Below are positions 1-7,252 of a DNA stretch of 53,155 bases, piece by piece. Numbering within the stretch: the stretch's first letter is position 1; each line of letters starts with the position of its first letter. The stretch comes from Gemmatimonadota bacterium. Lineage in GTDB: Bacteria; Gemmatimonadota; Gemmatimonadetes; Longimicrobiales; Gaopeijiaceae. The stretch is from contig JAQBXY010000024.1 in assembly GCA_027623325.1 (NCBI GenBank), positions 1 to 53,155 of the forward strand. Reading direction: 5' to 3'. A model generated the notes under the pieces. The model was not told the origin of the DNA. It did no database searches and saw only the letters and a program-made list of their open reading frames with translations. A program made the position numbers and the translations under genes.

Positions 1-405
1 CACGAACGAGGCCAAGGACGAGCGGTGCGAGTGCTCATCCCACCCGGGCGTAACGCACGGCTCAGTCCAAGGCCCTCGATGGCGTTGAAGGAGAGGAACC
101 GAAACGTCCGCTCCGTCCGAAAATTCGGACGGCGCGAGTGGCACAGGCGCTCAGGCTACAATAAGCACAGCTTGGTCGAGAACGATGACCTCGCTCGGGA
201 TGCCCGACAGCTGCCGAGTGGCGTGATCCCCGCCGAGGGGGGGGAGAATTCGTCCTCAGCTCGGAGCCATGCACCCACGCTATCCGCTCGGCCAAACCAC
301 GGAACTCATGCCGGCATGGGTTATGGCACAATAGCGGCACAAATGGCAGCGCCCCCCCTTTCGGGAAGTCCCCGCCGTTCTCGTAAGTCGTTGTGCCACA
401 ACACA
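1..405. other. Leading stretch without a recognisable gene
   Basis: Long open frames cross this stretch on both strands, but their products are Arg/Pro/Ser-rich, resemble no family I know, and run straight through the tRNA that follows, so I regard them as artefacts of high GC. The only structure I see is the inverted repeat at 113-132. Confidence 0.5.
113..132. repeat. Perfect inverted repeat, 9-bp arms
   Basis: Arms CCGTCCGAA and TTCGGACGG flank a 2-nt centre. It could be an operator or the stem of a terminator for a gene left of the window. No T-run follows on either strand, so its role is open. Confidence 0.4.
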
Positions 406-489
406 TGCCGGGGGCGGGACTTGAACCCGCAAAGGCCGAAGCCCGGGGGATTTTAAGTCCCCTGCGTTTACCGATTTCGCCACCCCGGC
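406..489 (-). tRNA. tRNA-Leu (anticodon UAA)
   Basis: On the minus strand the sequence starts GCCGGGGTGGCG and ends with the complementary CCCCGGC plus discriminator A. The D-loop, a long class II variable arm with a stem closed by TTCG-like bases, and the T-arm GGGTTCAAGTCCCG are all present. The anticodon loop reads CTTAAAA, giving anticodon TAA, so it decodes UUA/UUG. The length of 84 nt fits tRNA-Leu. CCA is not encoded. A decayed tyrosine recombinase lies about 100 bp from its 5' end. Confidence 0.93.
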
Positions 490-585
490 AAGTCCTTGCC
501 CTGCAATCGTTTCCACCGGATTCCGTAAGCTGCGATTCGGAGGTGGGGCGAGTTTGCGGGGCGAGTTTCGTTCTATTCTGGCCCA

Positions 586-909
586 TCAGCGGGCCTCCCT
601 CAACTGCGCCTCATGAGTCACGACGCGCAACATCGTCTCGTCATCCGGCTGCTGATACGCGGACTTCAGGGCCTCGAGACTGGCCCATCCTCCGGCCTGG
701 GCAACATCGACATCTTGCAAGTCCTTCCGCGAGCTAGCCCATAGTCGCCGGTAGGCGTGCCAAAGGGATCCATCCTGAGGCTTCAGGCCAGCCCTAACCT
801 CCGCGCTCCGGAGCCACGTAGCCGCATCATGGTAACCCACCGGCTGTTCGGGGTCATCGGGAGAAGGGAAGTGCGGCCCCTCCGAAGGCCGCCAAGGTTC
901 TCCGAGCCA
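586..909 (-). pseudogene. Tyrosine recombinase/integrase, C-terminal remnant
   Basis: The open frame translates to about 107 residues that look like the catalytic C-terminus of a phage-type tyrosine recombinase. A HAYRRLWAS stretch fits the HxxR box, GGWAS fits the conserved Gly-Gly-Trp region, and the Tyr in SAYQQPD is at the place of the nucleophile. An in-frame TAG at 910-912 closes the frame upstream, and no N-terminal core-binding domain or first catalytic Arg is seen, so the protein cannot be a full recombinase. Some annotators would start it at the GTG at 840. It lies beside a tRNA-Leu and a toxin-antitoxin locus, so it is probably what remains of an integrated element. Family assignment is fairly sure; the element type is unknown. 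Confidence 0.72.
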
Positions 910-930
910 CTACGCGAAGACCCTCTCTCG

Positions 931-1161
931 CTATCGAGCCGCAGCCTTCTCTGGGCGCCAATCCAGATTCAGCTCTCTTTTCGATTCAGCGCAGTCTCGC
1001 AGATAGAGATTGATGAGGGTTTGGTACGGAATCCCGGTTTCCTCTGCGAGTCCCTTGAAGTACGCCACCGTCGGGCTGTCCAGGCGGATCGTCACTCTCC
1101 TCTTCAGCCGCTTCGCGTACGGGTTCTTCTTCGCCTTCGAGAAGTCGTATTCAGTTTTCAT
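931..1161 (-). CDS. brnA: BrnA-type antitoxin (ribbon-helix-helix)
   Basis: This 76-residue protein fits the BrnA/CopG-like antitoxin family. A short basic N-terminus leads into a ribbon-helix-helix core with RRVTIRLDSPTVAYFK, then GIPYQTLINLYLRDCAE. In known systems BrnA neutralises the BrnT RNase and binds the shared promoter. It lies 8 nt downstream of the brnT remnant, with AAGGA in the gap as ribosome binding site, in the usual toxin-then-antitoxin order. The antitoxin frame is complete while the toxin frame is broken, so it may now be a free repressor or a neutraliser of related toxins elsewhere. Assignment rests on sequence pattern and gene order. Confidence 0.82.
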   Translation of the reverse strand: MKTEYDFSKAKKNPYAKRLKRRVTIRLDSPTVAYFKGLAEETGIPYQTLINLYLRDCAESKRELNLDWRPEKAAAR

Positions 1162-1169
1162 AGTGTCCT

Positions 1170-1458
1170 TCAGCTCAAGCGAATTTCATATTCGCGCGTC
1201 TCAAGACGGGTCGCCTTCCGGGCCGAGATGATCCGAATCACGTCCTCTTCACTAGCGCGTGAATCACCACGAGGATACGAAGCGAGGCACTCAGGCCGAG
1301 TAGCACGAACCGATCTTCTTCGTGTCGTGGCTGCGTATCCTCGAGGAGCAGCGCCTGCTCGTCGAAGAAGACTGACTGAGCCTCCTCCAACGATATCCCG
1401 TGCTTCTTCCTATTCGATGATGCCTTACGCGGTCCCAGTCGAATCGAATCTCGTTCAT
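1170..1458 (-). pseudogene. brnT: BrnT-type RNase toxin with two frameshifts
   Basis: Three frame segments together spell a BrnT toxin. The ATG at 1456-1458 starts MNEIRFDW. A one-base loss near 1430 (GACCG where GACCCG is expected) moves to the frame carrying RKASSNRKKHGISLEEA, FFDEQALLLED and DRFVLLGLSASLRILVVIHA. A second indel near 1247-1251 moves to the frame carrying SEEDVIRIISARKATR and YEIRLS, ending at a TGA at 1170-1172. Read literally, translation from the family start soon leaves the conserved frame, and the middle frame stops before the conserved IRIISARKAT tail. The toxin is probably inactive, or the assembly carries two homopolymer-type errors. The annotation-style ORF at 1238-1513 covers only the middle segment with a spurious N-terminus. 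Confidence 0.78.
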
Positions 1459-1463
1459 GATTC

Positions 1464-1488
1464 AATGTACACATTTGATGTGTACATT
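1464..1488. promoter_or_regulatory. Palindromic operator upstream of brnTA
   Basis: A perfect inverted repeat of 11-bp arms (AATGTACACAT and ATGTGTACATT) around a 3-nt spacer lies 5 bp upstream of the brnT start codon. Perfect dyads at this place are what ribbon-helix-helix antitoxins use for autoregulation, so BrnA binding is the natural reading. No binding has been shown here. Confidence 0.7.
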
Positions 1489-1568
1489 CACAATCCGCCC
1501 AAGATCCCTTCATCCTCCGTCCGAACGAACCTGAAACACCTGTCCGTTAAAGTTCTAGGGTGCCGACG

Positions 1569-1587
1569 CGGCGCGCACCGCGCGCCG
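1569..1587. repeat. Perfect GC hairpin, 8-bp stem
   Basis: CGGCGCGC and GCGCGCCG pair around a 3-nt loop. It lies between the brnTA locus and a GTTAGAC motif at 1631-1637. It may be the inner stem of a second attC-like site or a structured spacer. No T-run follows. Confidence 0.45.
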
Positions 1588-1719
1588 TGTTCCCCGGAGC
1601 GAACGGAGTGAGCGAAGGCGGTACTCGTTTGTTAGACGTCGTTGTCCCCTGCACGCCCATCCCGCCCACTTCATGTCCGCCTACGCTTGCGGATATGACG
1701 CTCGGCGAAGCTCCGCACG

Positions 1720-1837
1720 ACCTAACGATTTGCCATTCCGCTGCGCGAGCAACATGCCGATCCGGGGTTGTGAGCTGCAAGCCGAACAACTCCGGACCCC
1801 CACAGCCTGCCCCGACAGCAGGCACTGCGTGTTAGGA
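1720..1837 (-). repeat. attC-like recombination site candidate
   Basis: On the minus strand the element runs from CCTAAC (at 1836-1831) to GTTAGGT (1726-1720). The second motif fits the GTTRRRY core-site rule, and the first nearly fits the RYYYAAC inverse core. Between them are TGCC boxes near both ends and an inner stem with CCGG-GTTGT opposite ACAAC-CCGG, so the strand can fold on itself as attC sites do. It begins about 30 bp after the stop codon of the DUF6090-like gene, the expected place for the attC of a cassette in that orientation. No integron integrase is present in the window, so this remains a candidate. Confidence 0.4.
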
Positions 1838-1868
1838 CGCAGTCTTCGCGATAGCATTACATACGGCG

Positions 1869-2624
1869 TCATCGCTCAGAAGCGGCGACGAGTTCTGCAA
1901 GCACAGCCTGCGCTGACTGCATGAATAGTGTATTCCACTCCGCTTGCCGGAGGGCGAACTCCCGCGCGTTCTTGAGCTCAGCGACAGCCTGCGGAGAGCC
2001 CCGTACCAGCTCAACGACCTCCGAGCCGACGACGGCATCACTCAAGGAGAGGCCCACCATGCCGAGAGCGTCGCGCAAGCGCTGCGAAGCAGCCTCAACG
2101 CGCTCATCGGCTCGCTCGTAGCGCCGTGCGTTGAAGTAGTGGGTGGCAATAGCCGAGCGCAGCTCCAGGTTCCCAATGACATCGAGCCGACCGCTGGCGA
2201 TCGCCTGACTGAAGCTCGCGTCCGAGAGATCCAGACGCCTTTGATCTGCCAAGAGCAGCAGTGCCACACCCTGAGAGACACTGCCAGGCGCGTACAACTC
2301 ACGAGCCGCGATAAGGTGCTGATCTAGGTTCCAAGCCATCGCTTGGATCCGGCCGGCAACGGGGTCTCCCAGCATCGCGAGGATCTCATCCGCAGCGGCC
2401 GCTCGTCCCTGAGCGGCGCGGATCACGGCTCCGGCATCGACCGTGTCGCGTTCGAGGTCCGCGCGGATCCCGGACAGCAGATGTGCCTCGAAGGTGCGAT
2501 CCGCTCGAACGTCGCGGTAGTCGTCCACAGCCAGGGCTGCGAGCACCCCAACGACGATAACCAGGAACTCGCCAACCAGCTTCGTGCTACGTTCTCGCAT
2601 CTTGAACTCGCGGGGAGGCCACAC
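1869..2624 (-). CDS. DUF6090-like single-pass membrane protein
   Basis: A protein of about 250 residues with one N-terminal membrane segment (GEFLVIVVGVLAALAVDDYRD, residues about 18-38), followed by a soluble, mostly helical, Ala/Arg/Glu-rich domain. The short charged N-terminus, then Gly-Glu-hydrophobic helix ending in a polar N/D-rich turn, is the hallmark I associate with DUF6090 proteins, whose function is unknown. The start may be the GTG at 2624, preceded by GGAAG, or the ATG at 2600, which puts the membrane segment closer to the N-terminus. It is followed by the attC-like element, so it may be a mobile cassette gene. I cannot assign a role. Confidence 0.68.
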   Translation of the reverse strand: MWPPREFKMRERSTKLVGEFLVIVVGVLAALAVDDYRDVRADRTFEAHLLSGIRADLERDTVDAGAVIRAAQGRAAAADEILAMLGDPVAGRIQAMAWNLDQHLIAARELYAPGSVSQGVALLLLADQRRLDLSDASFSQAIASGRLDVIGNLELRSAIATHYFNARRYERADERVEAASQRLRDALGMVGLSLSDAVVGSEVVELVRGSPQAVAELKNAREFALRQAEWNTLFMQSAQAVLAELVAASER

Positions 2625-2807
2625 ATGCTTCCGGACTGCGTTCTAACGACTTTGGGTTTCTGCTGCAGGACCACAATGTCGACCGGCAGCGCGAGCCGCC
2701 AGGCGAGTGCTGCCGGGCCTCATGGCTTACCCTGTCAGCAGCAGACCCCTGTCACATGTCGCGCGCCTCTGGCTCGACCGGCCGCTTACTCAGAACGACC
2801 CTCCGTG

Positions 2808-3197
2808 TCAGTCGCGCCCCAATTCTGCATCGATCGAGTTCGCCAGATCGCTGTTCTTCGCGATGAGCGATTGAAAGCTCCCGGCAGCCACCCCGCCCGA
2901 GGTGCCGAGCTCCACTAGCTTGCTCCGCAGATCCTCGTCGGCAGCGAGCCTCGCCCACGGTCGAATCAACCCGAACTGGCTAGGACTGTGGCTCGACAAC
3001 GTATCCGCGAGGGGGACATCCCAGTAGGGCCTAAAGGCCTCGCGCCACCGGTGGTTCTGGTCCCGCACGTATCCGTGGAGGAAGCTCGCCGACTCTTGAT
3101 CCACCTCCTCGAGCCCTCCCTCACGCGTGCGTCTGGCGCGCGTGTATGGCGCGCTCTCCGAGTAGGCGGCAGCTTGGGACACTGGGAGGGACACCAC
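2808..3197 (-). CDS. Possible remnant of a second DUF6090-like gene
   Basis: The last ~75 residues of this frame, including ADEDLRSKLVELGTS and SLIAKNSDLANSIDAEL, read like the helical C-terminal end of DUF6090-type proteins (short regions measured for being kept or lost, ending in an IDAEL-like helix). The first ~28 residues look random and would lie on top of the ribosome binding site of the divergent gene, so a start near the GTG at about 3103 or a truncated gene is likely. No membrane segment is present. Coding status is uncertain. Confidence 0.35.
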   Translation of the reverse strand: MVSLPVSQAAAYSESAPYTRARRTREGGLEEVDQESASFLHGYVRDQNHRWREAFRPYWDVPLADTLSSHSPSQFGLIRPWARLAADEDLRSKLVELGTSGGVAAGSFQSLIAKNSDLANSIDAELGRD

Positions 3198-3211
3198 CCC
3201 GGAGAGACACT

Positions 3212-3625
3212 GTGCGCACGTCGAAAACGAAGATTGCCTGCACCCTGACGCTCGTCCTCTTCACGGCCTCCTGCGCCGCGTCCTCTGCGGGGTCGGCCGA
3301 CGGAGACGAGGCGGCCTCCGCGAGTGGTGGCGGTTCGGTCCTGACCGGAGAAGCCGTGCTGGCCACCCATGAGTCCGACCTGTACCGCGCGCTTCAAAGG
3401 CTGCGCCCGAGTTGGTTGCGCCCCCGGGGACAGGCTGCAACGAATACCAGAACCGAGGTCACCTTGTTCGTGGATGGTGTCCCACGGGGCACCGCGCGTG
3501 ATCTGGGCACGATTCCCCTCACGGCGGTCGTCGACATCCGCTTCCTGTCGGCGAGCGAAGCCGGCTTCGCGTTCGGTACGCTGGCGGGCAACGGTGGTAC
3601 GCTAGTGGTTCGCACGCGCCGCTAA
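3212..3625 (+). CDS. Small lipoprotein resembling an isolated TonB-receptor plug
   Basis: The GTG at 3212 is chosen because GGAGAG lies 5-6 nt upstream and the product then begins with a typical signal peptide ending in a lipobox (LFTASC). The mature part is about 110 residues with an Ala/Ser/Gly linker. The last ~60 residues match the order of motifs in TonB-dependent receptor plug domains: LFVDGVPRGT (usually xYVDGVxxG), then IPLTAVVDIRFLSASEAGFAFG (usually the xxVERIEVLKGPxAAxLYG block) and finally GGTLVVRTRR (usually NGVIxITTKRG). No barrel follows and the stop codon is clean. It would sit as a lipid-anchored protein in the periplasm or outer membrane. The plug relation is an inference from motif order. 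Confidence 0.7.
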   Translation: MRTSKTKIACTLTLVLFTASCAASSAGSADGDEAASASGGGSVLTGEAVLATHESDLYRALQRLRPSWLRPRGQAATNTRTEVTLFVDGVPRGTARDLGTIPLTAVVDIRFLSASEAGFAFGTLAGNGGTLVVRTRR

Positions 3626-3649
3626 GTCGGGGTCGGGACCGACCCCCAA

Positions 3650-5032
3650 TCACCGCTCCATGCGCCCCAGCTGAAAGCGCATCGAGTCCTCGACACCCTC
3701 GTAAAAGAACTCGAAGCCCGACTTCTGCACCTTGGTGGGAAGCACCCGCTGGCCCCACAAAAGCGCCTCGGTCCCCAACTCTCCGAAGGCGGCTTTCACC
3801 GCGATGCCCGGAACGGGGATGACGGTCGGACGACCGAGGACTCGACCGAGCGCCGAGGTGAAGGTCGCGTTGGTGACCGGGTGCGGTGACGTCGCGTTGA
3901 TCGGCCCTCGCAGCGAGTCGTCGTAGAGCAGATGGAGAATCAGGCCGGTGAGATCATCGAGGTCGATCCAGCTCATGTACTGCTTCCCGGACCCGAGGCG
4001 ACCGCCGGCGCCCATCTTGAAGGGCAGAAGCATCTGACCGAGGGCTCCACCCGCAGGCGACAAAGCGACTCCGGTTCGGAGCGTCACGACGCGGATTCCG
4101 GCCCGCTCGGCGGGCTTCGTCGCCCCTTCCCAGGCGCGGCACACCTCCGCCAGAAATCCCTTCCCGGCCGGCTCGGACTCGCCGAGGCTGTCCGCTCCGC
4201 GATCGCCGTAGAATCCGACTGCGGAGGATGAGATCAGGACCTTGGGACCATTCTTCATCGTGGACAGCGTACGCGCCAGAAGCTCGGTACCCCTCACTCT
4301 GCTCTGCTTGATGGATCGTTTCCGTTCGTCGGTCCAACGCCCATCGGCGATCGGTGTGCCTGCCAGATGAACGACCGCGTCGACCCGGGTCAGCCCCTTC
4401 TCGTCGATGACCCCAGAGGACGGATTCCAGAAGACGGATGAGTCATCCATCTTCCGACTGTCCCGCACGAGGGACACGACCTCGTGACCGCCCGTGGTGA
4501 GGAACGCACGAAGGTTGCTCCCCACCAATCCCGAGGCACCGGTGATCGCGACGGTGAGTCTCTTTCGCTCACGGTGCTCTGCGTGTCGTGCCAGATCGGT
4601 GAAGAGCCGCTGATATCGAAAGCGGAAGAGGCGGTCCAGTTCGCCCTTGATGAACGTCGGTCCGAGCGCCGCTCCCGCTGCTCCGAGCGGCGCTTCGAGT
4701 TCGATGTCGTCGGTCGCGATCGTGCCTCCACCCGGTGCCGCCGAGAAGCCGTGTGTATGCACCCAACTGCTCAGGGGGCCCTCGACTTGTTCGTCCCGAA
4801 ACTGCTTCCCGTACTCGTAGTCACGATGCTTGAGATCCCAGCGAAAGCTGGCCGGACCCCGATGCACGCGGAGGCTCACCTTCCCGCCGTCACGGATGCC
4901 ACCCGACTGGTGCAGCACCTCGACCTTCCCCCACGGAGGGGTCAGGCGCTCGAGCGCTCCCGGGCGTTCATGCCAGTCAAAAACCTCTTCGGGCGTGTGG
5001 TTCGGCAGTTCGGTTCGGAATGTGTAACGCAT
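3650..5032 (-). CDS. SRPBCC domain fused to TIGR01777-type NAD-dependent epimerase
   Basis: The N-terminal ~150 residues look like a START/SRPBCC ligand-binding domain (RTELPNHTPEEVFDWHERPGALERLTPPW). From about residue 158 an extended SDR follows with the nucleotide loop GASGLVGSNL, then HLAGTPIADGRW, SSSAVGFYGDRG with the Tyr of the active site, and the C-terminal YEG/GFEFFY region seen in the YfcH/SDR39U1 group. The full length of 460 residues matches the fused form known from several phyla. The substrate of this family is not known. It ends 24 bp from the convergent lipoprotein gene and is transcribed away from the neighbouring glycosyltransferase cluster only by a 75-bp gap, so it may be co-transcribed with nothing else. 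Confidence 0.88.
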   Translation of the reverse strand: MRYTFRTELPNHTPEEVFDWHERPGALERLTPPWGKVEVLHQSGGIRDGGKVSLRVHRGPASFRWDLKHRDYEYGKQFRDEQVEGPLSSWVHTHGFSAAPGGGTIATDDIELEAPLGAAGAALGPTFIKGELDRLFRFRYQRLFTDLARHAEHRERKRLTVAITGASGLVGSNLRAFLTTGGHEVVSLVRDSRKMDDSSVFWNPSSGVIDEKGLTRVDAVVHLAGTPIADGRWTDERKRSIKQSRVRGTELLARTLSTMKNGPKVLISSSAVGFYGDRGADSLGESEPAGKGFLAEVCRAWEGATKPAERAGIRVVTLRTGVALSPAGGALGQMLLPFKMGAGGRLGSGKQYMSWIDLDDLTGLILHLLYDDSLRGPINATSPHPVTNATFTSALGRVLGRPTVIPVPGIAVKAAFGELGTEALLWGQRVLPTKVQKSGFEFFYEGVEDSMRFQLGRMER

Positions 5033-5108
5033 GCTCGGGTCGTTGATCCAATCGGGAGATGAGGGACCGGTTCCGATCCCCCGGACGAATGTGGGGGCGT
5101 CCCGGGGT

Positions 5109-5780
5109 TCAAGCCAACAAAGCGGCCGCCACGAGGGATGCTGCCACCTGAACCGTCAGGTTGTCCAAGCCGTGATTGCTCGCGGCCTCCACCACGGCGG
5201 CGGCCGCGCCACAGATGAGCCCGACCCACCAGCTCGCGCCACCGGCACCGAGTGTCCATACCGCAAGCATCGAACCGGCGGAGGCCACGACGAACACCGC
5301 CGCCGATCCTTCGAGCGTCCGTGTCGCCGGTACCCCCGCCAGGGACGGGACCCGGTACGGGTGCCGCCCCCAGCGCGCTCCCACGGGCTCGCCCACGGCA
5401 TCACCCCATCCGGCCGCGAGGTATCCCACCGCAGCGAACGGGCCCGCAAGAAGCGCCGATGCAAGCCCACCGATTGCCGTCGTGAGGAGTGGGACGAGGA
5501 TGAAGAGGGTCCGGTGCGGTCGATCCGAATCGCGAGCCAGAGCCTCGTAGAAGGGCTGGCCCTCCCCCGACAACACCGCGGCGAGGACCATCCCGGCGAT
5601 CACCGCGCCGAAGACGACGGTTCCGGGTAGCGCCCACACCACATGCACCACCGCGGCCGTCGTGAAGACGAGGAAGTGGAAGATCTTTCGGGTGTACGCC
5701 ACCCGAACGCCGCGGCCACGCAGCGAAGCGACGAAGATCGCCCCTCCCGATCCGACCACGACGGCGAGCGCCGCGACCAT
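5109..5780 (-). CDS. Membrane kinase/cytidylyltransferase-like protein (phytol/dolichol kinase type)
   Basis: About 223 residues with some six hydrophobic segments. The diagnostic stretch GWGDAVGEPVGARWG, followed by RVPS and TRTLEGSAAVF, matches the CTP-dependent polyprenol/phytol kinase and phosphatidate cytidylyltransferase fold, where the GDAVxxxxG and KTxEG motifs bind the nucleotide and the lipid. It probably phosphorylates or activates a lipid alcohol in the inner membrane. It follows the glycosyltransferase gene directly. The ATG at 5780 is a conservative start. In the same frame a CTG at 5828 would overlap the upstream stop as CTGA, and GTG 5789 or TTG 5807 are also possible. A role in making a lipid carrier for the glycosyltransferase is inference. 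Confidence 0.75.
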   Translation of the reverse strand: MVAALAVVVGSGGAIFVASLRGRGVRVAYTRKIFHFLVFTTAAVVHVVWALPGTVVFGAVIAGMVLAAVLSGEGQPFYEALARDSDRPHRTLFILVPLLTTAIGGLASALLAGPFAAVGYLAAGWGDAVGEPVGARWGRHPYRVPSLAGVPATRTLEGSAAVFVVASAGSMLAVWTLGAGGASWWVGLICGAAAAVVEAASNHGLDNLTVQVAASLVAAALLA

Positions 5781-5824
5781 CAACGCCACGCGCGGCGACG
5801 GAATCAAACCCTCGAGCAGGGCGC

Positions 5825-7252
5825 TCAGTCGGCGACCTCCGTGGCTTCCACCGTGAATCCCTTCCTCGTCATGTGGCCCCAGCCCTGGACGCCGCGGATC
5901 GCGGAGACCGTCCCCTTGAGGCGCCACCAGGCGCACAGCTGGCGGTATCCGAAATTCTCCAGCAGCGCGAGCGCAAACAGCTGCAGAAGGTCCGAAAGCC
6001 GAGGGTAGCGTCGGAACGACAACTCCTCGAGCGCGACTGCAGAGAGGGACAGCGCCCCTCCCAGAATGATCGCGCCCGAGAGGAACGCGATCACGAAGGG
6101 CCACTCCGCACGGCCCGCGAGAATCGTGACGGTGAACGACACGTATCCCAACAACTCGATCACGGGCCCCAACATCTCCAGAAAGAAGAAGTACGGATAT
6201 GCGATGACGCCCGCTCGACCATACTTCGGGTTGAACATCATCTTCCGATGGCGAGTCAACGACTGGAACAGCCCCCGCTGCCATCGGTCCCGCTGCCGCC
6301 CCAGCACCGCCAGTGACTCGGGACACTCGGTCCAGGCCACGGGGTCCGGAACGAAGTGGATTCGATACGGGATGTCGTTCTCGCGACAGTATCGGTGGAG
6401 TCGCACGACGAGTTCCATGTCCTCGCCGACGGTGTCCGTAGCATATCCGCCGGCATCCACCACCACGTTGCGTTTGAAGATCCCGAACGCCCCGGAGATG
6501 ACGAGCGTCGCGTCCAGCGCGTCCCACCCCATGCGCCCCGACAGGAACGCCCGCAGGTACTCGAGAACCTGGAGACGGGCGAGGAAGTTCTTCGGCATCC
6601 GTACGTCGACGACCCTGCCCTGGCTGACGACACATCCGTTCGCGATCCGCAGAACACCCCCGGCCGCAATCGTCGTCGCGTCTTCCAAAAAGGGTCGCAC
6701 GATTCGTATCAACGCTTCGGGCTCGATGAGCGAGTCGGCGTCCATCGCACAGAACAACGGCGTCTGACAAAAATTGAGACCCGCGTTCAGCGCGTCGGCT
6801 TTCCCCCCGTTCTCCTTGTCGATAACCCACAGATTCGGATGGCGCCGGGACCGAAGCACCTGGCGGACGTCGGCAGAACCCAACTCGGCCGTCGGAACCC
6901 GGCTGGCCGGATACAGATTGAACGCCTTCGTCAAACGTTCGACCGTGCCGTCCTTCGAGCCGTCGTTTACGACGAGGATGTCGTACTCGGGATACTCCAG
7001 CGTCAGCAGCGACCGAACCGACTCGACGCAGGTCGTTTCCTCGTTGTAGGCCGGAGCGATGAGGGTGATCGGCGGCGCCCATGCCGATGTGATCAGGTCC
7101 GTCAGATCGAGTGACTTCATTCGTAGCGCGTACCGCTTGAGCGCGCCGAAAGCGAAGACACTAGTCACGAGGTACCCAGCGTGCAGGACGATGAAGTAGG
7201 CCAGCACGATGTAGTTGAAGACCTGAATCACGGACCAGAAGATCTCGGTCAT
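5825..7252 (-). CDS. Processive membrane glycosyltransferase, family GT2
   Basis: A 475-residue protein with an N-terminal membrane helix (residues ~5-35), a cytoplasmic GT-A domain and several membrane helices from about residue 355. Motifs of GT2 synthases are in order: APAYNEE, NDGSKDGT, AMDADS (the DxD site), GEDMEL and RQRDRWQRG (the QxxRW acceptor/product motif). This layout is shared with PgaC/IcaA, NodC and cellulose synthases, so it likely polymerises a beta-linked surface polysaccharide while translocating it. Its start ATG overlaps the stop of the HEAT-repeat gene by 4 nt, and a degenerate GGDEF response regulator is two genes upstream, which suggests control of polymer output by phosphorelay or cyclic-di-GMP. 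There is no PilZ domain. Product unknown. Confidence 0.9.
   Translation of the reverse strand: MTEIFWSVIQVFNYIVLAYFIVLHAGYLVTSVFAFGALKRYALRMKSLDLTDLITSAWAPPITLIAPAYNEETTCVESVRSLLTLEYPEYDILVVNDGSKDGTVERLTKAFNLYPASRVPTAELGSADVRQVLRSRRHPNLWVIDKENGGKADALNAGLNFCQTPLFCAMDADSLIEPEALIRIVRPFLEDATTIAAGGVLRIANGCVVSQGRVVDVRMPKNFLARLQVLEYLRAFLSGRMGWDALDATLVISGAFGIFKRNVVVDAGGYATDTVGEDMELVVRLHRYCRENDIPYRIHFVPDPVAWTECPESLAVLGRQRDRWQRGLFQSLTRHRKMMFNPKYGRAGVIAYPYFFFLEMLGPVIELLGYVSFTVTILAGRAEWPFVIAFLSGAIILGGALSLSAVALEELSFRRYPRLSDLLQLFALALLENFGYRQLCAWWRLKGTVSAIRGVQGWGHMTRKGFTVEATEVAD

Noticed and set aside
25-456. Long ORF covering the left edge and running into tRNA-Leu
   Set aside because: Its product ends in the translated tRNA (RDLNPQRPKPGGF), is rich in Arg/Ser/Pro and has no recognisable domain.
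1238-1513. Toxin ORF as a single intact gene
   Set aside because: The N-terminal part before RKASSN and the ending VKRT do not fit BrnT; the family segments lie in three frames, so I list the broken gene instead.
757-1611. Plus-strand 284-residue ORF over the recombinase and brnA region
   Set aside because: It reads antisense through the recombinase remnant and brnA, and its sequence is low-complexity Arg/Ser rich.
5109-7082. 657-residue ORF continuing upstream of the kinase-like gene
   Set aside because: Only the part after about 5828 is membrane-like and conserved. The rest is a frame-shifted reading of the glycosyltransferase.
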